Shown here: positions 15,175 through 22,135 of the stretch, in pieces
Layout of the letters: each line of letters opens with the position of its first letter
Position numbering within the stretch: position 1 is the first letter of the stretch
Assembly: GCA_003427395.1 (NCBI GenBank)
Contig: BFEA01000031.1
Coordinates: 2,284,914-2,307,048, forward strand
Length of the DNA: 22,135 nucleotides
DNA from: Chara braunii
Lineage: Eukaryota; Streptophyta; Charophyceae; Charales; Characeae
Direction: 5' to 3'
Made by a program: the position numbers and the translations under genes
Notes under the pieces: model-generated
Seen by the model: the letters and a program-made list of their open reading frames with translations, nothing else
What the model was told of the DNA's origin: nothing
Database searches by the model: none

Positions 15175-16330
15175 CGGACACTGTGCGTACAAGGGCAGAT
15201 TACTTCGGCGCGATAATGCACTATTTAGATATGGGGGCATATCTGCAGCAGAAGATTCGAGACGCAAATGCTCAGGATCCGATTTACAGCAAACTGTTGA
15301 AACGAGTGAAAGAAACCCCAGAGGGTGAGCCACACTATGGAACCACAAACGGGCTACTGTTTGAGACGACCAACGTCGTTGACAGACTGTGCATCCCTGA
15401 TAACGAGAGCCGTAGTTTGATTGTAGGGGGATGGCATGACACAAAAGGGCACTTTGGTTGGCAAAAGACTTTAGCCAACCTCTTGATGTCGTATATCTGG
15501 CCCAACATTAGTGATAGAAAAGTTCTTCATTTTCTGGGTAAGCGAGCACAGTATACTGCTGCCGATAGTTAGCGATAGCGACGCGCGGTTTACTAGCCAG
15601 AACTGGCAGGATCTTATTAGAGTATATGGTTCTAAGCTGTTGATGTCGTCAGGCCATCATCCAGAAATGAATGGCCAGATAGAGCGGATGAATACAATCT
15701 TGCAGCAACTACTCAGAATGTACATTAGATCGGACGAAGTGAACTGGGATGAAATGTTCCCAAAGGTAGCTAGTGCGTATAACAACAGTGTTCATCCAGT
15801 TACTTGCTGAACTCCTAACGAGCTACGTAAGTACTTTAGGCCACATAGGCCTACATAAGTACTTTAGACCACATAGGCCGTTTGAAGGACTAAACCGGAA
15901 TCAGATTCAGAGGTCACCCCCCGGTACAAGGGAGTTCGCTTTGCAACACGAGAAAGAGATTACCAGTTGTTGAAAACCTTAGGAAAGCCGAACTTCGCAT
16001 GATTGAGCAAGCAAACAAGCATCACCAACCCTCGCAGTTTCAGATAGGTGATCTAGTCTGGGAAAAGTCTAAGGAATTTGCACCTGAGGAGAATGTCTCT
16101 CAGAAGCTCCTACGGGCATATAGGCGATCGTGGCCTGTCCTAGAAAGGAGGAGAGAACGGACCGCCGTTCACGATAGAGATACCACGGCACCTCCATACG
16201 TAGCCAGTCCTCCATGCATCAAAGTTGTTGCCATGCACCACCAGTGAGCAGTTCCCTTCGCAAAGGTCTATGATTCCGCCAGACATGGATAGTGCACTAG
16301 TGAGGTTCTTCACGAAATCAAAAGTGAGGT
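15168..16330 (+). pseudogene. Ty3/gypsy integrase, internal deletion
   Basis: The frame from 15168 gives VADTVRTRADYFGAIMHYLD and the HHCC zinc-domain histidines (HDTKGHFGWQKT, His at 15435 and 15450), then WPNIS. The Cys pair and the first catalytic Asp of the DDE core are absent. The text jumps, with a frame change near 15520-15560, to LPIVSDSDARFTSQNW. The second Asp (15574-15576) and Glu (15682-15684, in GQIERMN) are present with exactly 35 residues between them, the classic D,35E spacing. SAYNNSVHPVT is followed by a stop. SQFQIGDLVWEKSKEF and KLLRAYRRSWPVLE represent the C-terminal GPY/F region, where RS replaces the usual GP. A shifted frame (FTIEIPRHLHT, stop, PVLHASKLLP) extends past 16200. 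The right limit is uncertain and no chromodomain is seen. Confidence 0.9.
15823..15878 (+). repeat. 28-bp tandem duplication in integrase
   Basis: CTAC(G/A)TAAGTACTTTAG(G/A)CCACATAGGC occurs at 15823-15850 and 15851-15878 with two G/A differences. Twenty-eight is not a multiple of three, so it shifts the integrase frame. Confidence 0.9.
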
Positions 16331-16575
16331 TATTCCTGAGGAGAGATATGCGTGATTGAGATGTTTGTGGAAGATAGCGAACAAGGAGGGTTTGTCTTCT
16401 ATTTCCACACCCCTGGGCGGATTGTGAATTATCTTCAACGGCGAGGAAAGTGAGGTTTCCGGCGGAGACATATGCGTGATTGATATGTTTTTTGGAAGAT
16501 AACAAACAAGGAGGGTTTGCGTCTTGTATTTCCATACCCCTTGGCGGATTGTGAATTATCTTCAACAGCGAGGAA
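16321..16575 (+). repeat. 126-bp tandem duplication at the 3' edge of the element
   Basis: Units starting AAAGTGAGGT at 16321 and 16447 share ATATGCGTGATTGA, GAACAAGGAGGGTTTG-type sequence, (G/T)GGCGGATTGTGAATTATC and TTCAAC(G/A)GCGAGGAAA, with several substitutions and small indels. It could be part of the 3' untranslated region or LTR, but no matching copy is seen upstream of gag. Confidence 0.85.
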
Positions 16576-16898
16576 AAGGAGGTGGGCATAACATTTTCTT
16601 CATTATTGAGGGTAGGTGGGAGAAGTGTATGGAGGAGATGATGTCTTCTCCTCGCTTCCCAGCGTTGGCGCCCTCTCCAACCCACATTCCTTGACTATTG
16701 CTTGGAAAGAGATACAGGCAAAGTGTAAATTTCCTATAACTTCAGCTTTACTTCCTTCCCTTCACCGGTACTTGCTGTCTGTTGCAACTGTTGAGGGAAA
16801 TGTTTCTCAATTATTTGAATTTATATCCCCTTTTGCAAGATTTGTCAATAGGTGGTAAAAGGAACAATGAAGTTTTATGAAAAACCTCGTACTAGAGC
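16576..16898. other. Short non-coding stretch after the retrotransposon
   Basis: I see no recognisable gene. An 80-codon open frame (16616-16858) has no known motif. It runs into a poly(A) tract, so it could be the 3' end of a retroposed transcript, but no parent can be named. Confidence 0.3.
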
Positions 16899-16917
16899 AA
16901 AAAAAAAAAAAAAAAAA

Positions 16918-16958
<41 letters not shown>
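16899..16958 (+). repeat. Poly(A) tract followed by (AG)18
   Basis: Twenty-three A residues (16899-16921), a C, then (AG)18 (16923-16958). A long A run could be the tail of a non-LTR retroposon or processed copy inserted on the + strand, but no body, canonical AATAAA signal or target-site duplication is evident. A plain microsatellite is equally possible. Confidence 0.8.
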
Positions 16959-16963
<5 letters not shown>

Positions 16964-17598
16964 TGCTGTGGTAGGAAATTGAGCAAGGGAACATTTCTCT
17001 GATAAAAATTCGGAGTTGGAGAATTATTGCACCATCATTTCCGTTATAAGAAGGGTTGTTCGAGGTGAGATTAGATATGTGGAATGCCTCCTCCCACGAT
17101 AGAACGCAGGCATGTCAGGAAAACGAGGGAAAAAAAAAAAAAAAACATTCAGCTTTCCCTATGGCTGTCGAATTTTAACCAATTCCACTTCAAAAATCAA
17201 CGGCTGCCTTCTGAGATTGGATATGCGCCGCAGTGCCGAGAATGTGGTTGGGGGAGGCTGAACATTGTCATCGACCCAGCCCAAATCAGGAGCGACCAGT
17301 ATCCTTCTCTTTCCTCCTACCTTCATTCCAGCCATGCCCAGTCGCGCTCCCTTTGCCAACTGTCAGTCGTTGACGAAAATAAGGACAAACACACAAATGC
17401 ACAAGACAACCAAAGAAGACTGAAGATGTCGAGTAATCTCGAAGCGGCTATAAGTGGCAAAAATCAACGGGAGGCGGGTTGGGTCTGTGCAGTAGTTGCA
17501 CCTATCCAAGATACTTTACTCTTCAAGTCGATGAGAATATGAGTTAAAATAAGACTCCAACATAAAGAGATAGATGATTCGTAAAGATTTGCATCTGT

Positions 17599-17670
17599 GG
17601 GAAAGGGGGGGAAGGGGTGGGTAGGCAGGGTTCCAGGCTAGCTACCGGGGGGGGAAAGCGGGGTTCGGGG
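17599..17670 (+). other. Two potential G-quadruplex sites
   Basis: Runs of three or more G at 17599-17621 (GGG, seven G, GGGG, GGG with loops of 1-3) fit the standard G3+N1-7 pattern. A second cluster (17647-17670: eight G, then GGGG and GGGG) fits if the long run supplies two tracts. There is no nearby gene to relate them to. Confidence 0.6.
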
Positions 17671-17676
17671 CAGTGA

Positions 17677-17790
17677 CACAAAATGGCGGTGGAAATCCGA
17701 AATTTGCAATACAAAAAATCACTTTCATTTCGTGTAAACACAATCACAAAATGGTGCTGTAAATTTGCAAAACAAAAAATCACACAATCC
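17677..17790. repeat. Diverged 68-bp tandem duplication
   Basis: CACAAAATGG begins copies at 17677 and 17745. Both continue with AAATTTGCAA(T/A)ACAAAAAATCAC after small indels. Confidence 0.65.
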
Positions 17791-20700
17791 GAAAACAAAA
17801 CGGTATTGCAGTCCAAAGGCACTACAAATAACATGAAGTAGCCGAGGAAGGAAGAGGAGGTAGAGAAGAGGAGGGAAGGAAGTGTGTTCACAACTTTACG
17901 TCACTTGTCAGTGGATGGGTTATGAAGATATTTGTGTGACAGTGTGATGTGTAATGTTGCTGTAGGTGGATGGAATTTGGAATAAATAATTTGGAATTCA
18001 TCTGCTCCTATTTTGTTGTCACACTGCACAGTACATTCTAATTTTCCTCCCTCCTCCTACAATGCACACTTCCTTCGATCAATGCTGATCTCCTTCAATA
18101 GGCGGTGCAGGTATCATTATGGTAAAGTTGCAATGATGACAGCGGAAAAAGGAGGAGATTGTGTACTGATTGTGAATGTTTGGAAGTTCTCAGTGTTTCC
18201 AGTGCTATCTTTGTCATAGGAGAAGGAGAAGGCTCTCTTTCGGAGCGTACGCAGCTAGCACGGCAGTAAAATGGAATGATGGTTGGCTTATTTTCCCCCA
18301 GGGCACGGCCGCCAATTTTCCCACCGGTGATTATAAAAAAAATGTTTGCTTTTCTTTTTATTATCAATTGCACTGGGAAAGGGTGCAGATAACAGTGCAA
18401 CAATATGAAAAGATGGGGAAGAGTTGGCCTGCTTCATAAGGAATGCTGGAATATGGAAGTTTGGCACTGTGTAGCTGCTGAATGTGTGCAGAGATTTTGC
18501 GTACATGCGAATGTGGGCGGGTATTTGGGCGAACAGCTGGCGAATGTGTGCTGAAAGTTTTGTTTTTTAAGTTGGGGGGCGAATAGGTTGTTTGTTTTAT
18601 TATTTTACATTAACATTTTTTATCATTTGTGTATATTAAAGTGTTTTGATGTTTTTTTTTGCTTTTACATTTTTCTGCTTGCGTGCAGATGGTGGCATTG
18701 GGTTGTGAATGTTGGGGTCGGGTTACCGAATGCAGATGTGATGGTATATTGGAATTTTTTGAAAAATAATGTCTGTTGTTCTGATGTAAAGGGAGGAATA
18801 TGCTTTGTTCATGGGATTTTGTATTTCCTCGATAGTGCTGGATATTTTGCCTTGCAGGGGAATTATTTCTTTTTTTTTGACCTTATATCCTCCTACGTAT
18901 TTACTCGAGAGTGCTGTGGGATTGTGTGTCTCGCTGGGTAGGGGCTATTGGTTGCAGAGCGTACAGAACAATGTGCGCAAAAGATTGTGAAGATACTATG
19001 CGATCGAGCAAATAAGCTGGCAGGCAGTTTGTGAGGAATGTTCCAGGTGTATAACCGCAAAGCAATGTAAAGTAGCAGAGAAGACTTAGGGGGCATGGGA
19101 AGACAGGTGTAATCACTGTAATGTAAAAATAATCCACAACACAGGTTGAATTTAGGGGGCATGGGAAGGGAGTTTTCAGAAGACTTGTCTACAGCGAGCA
19201 AGCAGAGGATTTGTCTATTCCTTGTTTGTAAGTAGAAAGCAGAAAATGTGTTGACAGCTGGCAGCAGTGGAGTGTGAAGTGTGAAGGGGAACGACAAAGA
19301 GGGTTGTCGAAAAACAGAGGTAAGTGAAACTGAGGGAAAGGGAGGAAAGAGGTTTTAGAACAGAGGTGTGTTCTAAAGCAGGACAAGGGGAAAGGTTGTC
19401 AAGCCACCGCAGTACGAAATCCTTCTGGCGTGGAAAGACCGTGAAGGGAGAGGGGAGAGAGGAATGGCTTTCCAGAACAGGTGGGTACGTGCAGGAAGCA
19501 GAGAGTTTCTTTGCCGAGAGCTTGTCAACAGTTTTAAAGGAGAGAAAATGATATGCCATCAGAAGTTGAAAACTTGATGAGAGGTCGGAGTGGAGAGATT
19601 CCTCTGGCTAATGATAACTGTGAAGAATGTCAGATGCGGCATTGCCTGCTTTGCTGCAGAGGAGGAATCTTCTATGATGAACAAGAAAATGCCAAGGAAG
19701 GACTTATCCCATCGACAGGTGACAGGTGGACGGAGCGAGAAACAAGTTGACGAGTGGAAATCAGGAATGTAGTAATGGTGGAGAAGGATAGAGGGCTTTG
19801 CTGTTGAAGATGTGGACTAGCGGGGGAAAACGAACGTTTATGTCTGCGGAGGAAGCAGATGACATGGAAGTCAGTGCTGCAATGGGTGGAAGGTGAGAGA
19901 CATCGTCTGCACTTTTTGAATGGGCTAGGTAGAGAGGGAACGAATGGTGTTTTGGGGTTAAATGTTGTTTTTTTGGAGGAGTTTTCAAGTTTCCCATTTT
20001 CTCTTTTGTAATTTGCCCCACAGAGGAGGACGTTTTTAAGTGCAAATTTGCAGTTGGCAGTTTTTTCAGTGCAAGTTTGCAGTCCTCTTTTCTGCTCTTT
20101 ATTATGAATTTAAGATTTCATTCGAAGTTGGAGAGATGCGAGGTGTGGTGACATGAAAACGATTTTGCTGAGGTTGACATATGTAATGGAAAGAATATGG
20201 ACTATGTACCTCCCTCCCTCCCTCCCTCCCTCACACTGCCGAGTAGTTGTGTATTTTTGTAGCCGGGAGTTGTGTAGGTGTACTGGTCAGTCGGCGATTC
20301 ATGTTTTGAATACTGGAGGAATGTTCCTTCAATTTTTTGCAGTTTTGGATAATTTGGTTATTACCTTGGGGAAGAGGGGTTCTTTTGAGAGAGGGAGGTG
20401 AGCAATTTTGGATGCGAGGGACTGCCATAGTTTTTCTGTTCTCCAAATCTCCAGTGTTTCTATTTTTCGGCATCCAAGTTCCAAGTTAAATTCCTTCACA
20501 CGTCACTGGTCATATTGAGAGTGGACCTTTTTTCGACTGTGTTGCATTTGTTTCAAATATTGCATTTTTTCTACACAAGGTTATGCATGGGCAGCTGACC
20601 CATTTTGAGCAATCATATTCCTCTTGTCACTCTTCCTGCTCAAGCGGCAATACTGAGATTGAAGTACCCACCCTCTCTGGAGGGGTTTTCGTGGGAAGGA

Positions 20701-20967
20701 AAGGCAGTAAAGATGTGTTCTCTCAATTTCTGTTTTGTATACTCTACTTGTCACTGTTAAGCTCACAGATGCAAAGGTCAGCGTTCCATCTGGGGGTGCT
20801 CGAGTTTGGACGTCTGACATAGGCTTTGGGGAAAGTGCATGGTTATAATCATCATCTAAAGTACTGTTGCCATTCTATTCAAAAGGCGGAGATTGTTTTT
20901 CGGAGACGTAACATTAAATTATTGGCTAACAAGTTACCATCTGCTTTATGTAAAGTTGTAAACATCC

Positions 20968-20988
20968 GCCTTGCCTTGCCTTGCCTTG
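20968..20988. repeat. (GCCTT)4 pentanucleotide repeat
   Basis: Four GCCTT units plus one G form a short, pure microsatellite with no coding context. Confidence 0.85.
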
Positions 20989-21114
20989 TATTTTAGCAAC
21001 ACTGCACCTTCTTATCGTGGTACTGCCGGATGCACATCCGGACAACCAGGGAGTTTGGCCGGCCGGCTTCACGGCTTGCTGGCTGTCTCTTTCTGTGTCA
21101 CCAATCAGCAGGTC

Positions 21115-21120
<6 letters not shown>

Positions 21121-21146
<26 letters not shown>

Positions 21147-21163
21147 CCCGCCTGTCTGTCTTA

Positions 21164-21224
<61 letters not shown>

Positions 21225-21344
21225 CGTACTGTCTCTCTCTCTCTCTCTCTCTCTGAGAAGTTATAATTATTCTCAGCCTCGCACTATGTGGGAGAGCAGA
21301 GAAAGATGAAAAGGGAAACTTCTCTCTCTCTCTCTCTCTCTCTC
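21121..21344. repeat. Compound TG/TC microsatellite
   Basis: (TG)13 at 21121-21146, (TC)27 at 21167-21220, a second TC run at 21232-21254 and (TC)12 at 21321-21344. AAAAGGGAAACTTC flanks the last run and recurs near 21360. Conceptual products are Ser/Leu or Cys/Val strings, so the open frames here are by-products. Confidence 0.95.
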
Positions 21345-21603
21345 ACAGAAGGAAGGATAAAAAGGGAAACTTCCTTCTCTACCCTGCTAGAAGTTGGAAA
21401 TACCCGCTATGACCAGTTGCACCAATTTTGCAGTTCTAACCGGAAAATGTCAGGTGGAAATATTTTGCTAGCCCGCAATCTAGGTGCACCGAGCTTGGTA
21501 CTGCAAAATTGCGGTTACAATTGACTACCCAGACGCACAGATTTAAGGATATACCCGCATCAAATTACGGGCATACCCTGAACGGGGGTTCGGTCAAATT
21601 GGT

Positions 21604-21675
21604 AACCTACTAGCTGATGGCTGGCCAAATTGTTCAGATAACCTACTCCTGGATGGCTGCAATTACGGTCATATA
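21604..21675. repeat. Diverged 36-bp tandem duplication
   Basis: AACCTACT(A/C)(G/C)...GATGGCTG occurs from 21604 and again from 21640, with CAAATTG preceding both. The copies differ by substitutions and small indels. Confidence 0.55.
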
Positions 21676-21723
21676 CCCAGCAGCCGTCGGGACACAACAG
21701 TCCACTTCCATCCAATGCCCCGC

Positions 21724-21837
21724 ATTGGGTGCGGGAACACCAACAATTCTGCCAACCCACTTCCTGGAAATGAGTCCCCTATTGGGCGTCGGAACACCCA
21801 CCACACCATTCTGCACACCCAGTTTCTGGGCATGAGC
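21724..21837. repeat. 57-bp tandem duplication
   Basis: ATTGGG(T/C)G(C/T)(G/C)GGAACACC begins copies at 21724 and 21781. Both contain ATTCTGC and CCCA(C/G)TT(C/T)CTGG and end in ATGAG. No gene is seen in 21345-22135. A run of eight Gs near 22037 is followed by further G-runs. Confidence 0.75.
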
Positions 21838-22135
21838 ATAATGTCGTGATGTTGAATTGAGGGCCTGTGGGACTGGGTATGCCCGCCCTTTTAACAGGGA
21901 ATAAGTGGGTACTATGCACAGCTGAATGGTTTGTGGGTATGGATGCAAATTTGAGGTGCACATCTTTTAGTGGGTTACCAGAGTTACCTGGTCTGAACCA
22001 CCTGGCCAGGGGCCGGGGCAAAATGTGCCTGCCCGGGGGGGGAGCGGCTTGTGGGGGAGAGGGTAATCGGGCAATTCTGCTTTCAAGTTACCTCACAAAA
22101 GGCTGTTTACAGGGTATAAGCAGGTTTTTTTTTTG

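Larger units (their letters stand above)
11507..16330 (+). mobile_element. Degraded Ty3/gypsy LTR retrotransposon, internal region
   Basis: Gag, protease, reverse transcriptase, RNase H and integrase remnants follow each other on the + strand in the order typical of Ty3/gypsy (RT and RNase H before integrase). Reading the products requires repeated frame changes, and there are several stop codons and internal deletions, so the copy cannot encode functional proteins. At about 4.8 kb the internal region is close to normal size despite these losses. No flanking LTR pair, target-site duplication or clear polypurine tract could be found by eye. GAGGAAAAGGAGG (16570-16582) is a weak polypurine candidate. 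Left and right limits are therefore approximate. Confidence 0.93.
16960..20960. other. Long stretch without a supportable gene
   Basis: No recognisable domain occurs on either strand. A-runs (about 17130-17145), T-rich sequence (18590-18680) and open frames of up to about 150 codons (such as 17084-17542 and 18588-18941) have no known motif, or are low-complexity. TTAGGGGGCATGGGAAG occurs at 19087 and 19152. TGCAA(A/G)TTTGCAGT is repeated 29 bp apart near 20041 and 20070. A CCTC-type microsatellite occupies 20209-20232. Confidence 0.4.

Noticed and set aside
18588-18941. 117-codon Phe/Cys-rich open frame, possible membrane protein
   Set aside because: It comes from T-rich low-complexity sequence and lacks an organised membrane pattern or known motif.
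19553-19750. Cys-rich short protein (CEECQMRHCLLCC) as a zinc finger
   Set aside because: Cys spacing fits no zinc-finger class, the frame is short, and nothing around it supports a gene.
20971-21309. Open frames across the TG/TC microsatellites
   Set aside because: They encode only Cys/Val and Ser/Leu strings from dinucleotide repeats.

Overview
The window looks like nuclear DNA of a plant-lineage eukaryote. My best guess is a large, repeat-rich charophyte alga such as Chara braunii. This rests on three things: a degraded Ty3/gypsy element whose gag and pol wording I associate with that genome, a fragment of a mitochondrial-type ccmF gene, and abundant microsatellites in long non-coding stretches. 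I did no database search, so the species is an inference. There is no operon-like organisation, no CRISPR array, and no rRNA or tRNA gene that I can support.

Layout. 1-2458 is a purine-strand minisatellite with roughly 180-210 bp higher-order periodicity. It contains one single-N gap (1231) flanked by two identical 95-bp blocks. 2459-2496 is not biological: it matches two inverted Tn5 mosaic ends, which is the Nextera mate-pair junction adapter left in the assembly. The DNA on either side of it may therefore not be contiguous. 2497-4140 holds GGA/GAA microsatellites, two further single-N gaps, a cluster of TTCGAA palindromes and a GC-rich hairpin. 4183-4560 is a broken copy of ccmF (cytochrome c maturation, WWD heme-handling motif), probably DNA transferred from a mitochondrion.

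4797-5843 is the only long open frame that looks like a real protein not obviously from a known transposon. It has two copies of a 21-residue, very basic motif that differ almost only at synonymous sites. Between them lies a linker that ends in 17 pentapeptide repeats. I do not recognise the family. This is the best candidate for something undescribed.

5844-10950 has no supportable gene, only pyrimidine-rich tracts and short tandem repeats. 10951-11390 is a 220-bp tandem duplication just upstream of a fossil Ty3/gypsy retrotransposon (11507 to about 16330). That element carries gag (coiled coil, capsid, a WKGR/VPYSDI module, a damaged zinc knuckle), protease, reverse transcriptase, RNase H and integrase, in the usual Ty3 order. 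It is inactivated by frameshifts, stops and internal deletions, and I could not find its LTRs. 16321-22135 has a 126-bp tandem duplication, a poly(A)-(AG)n tract, G-runs, TG/TC microsatellites and further short tandem duplications, but no gene I can support.

A theme across the whole window is the number of two- or three-copy local tandem duplications (12 to 220 bp), found in transposon, organelle-derived and anonymous DNA alike.
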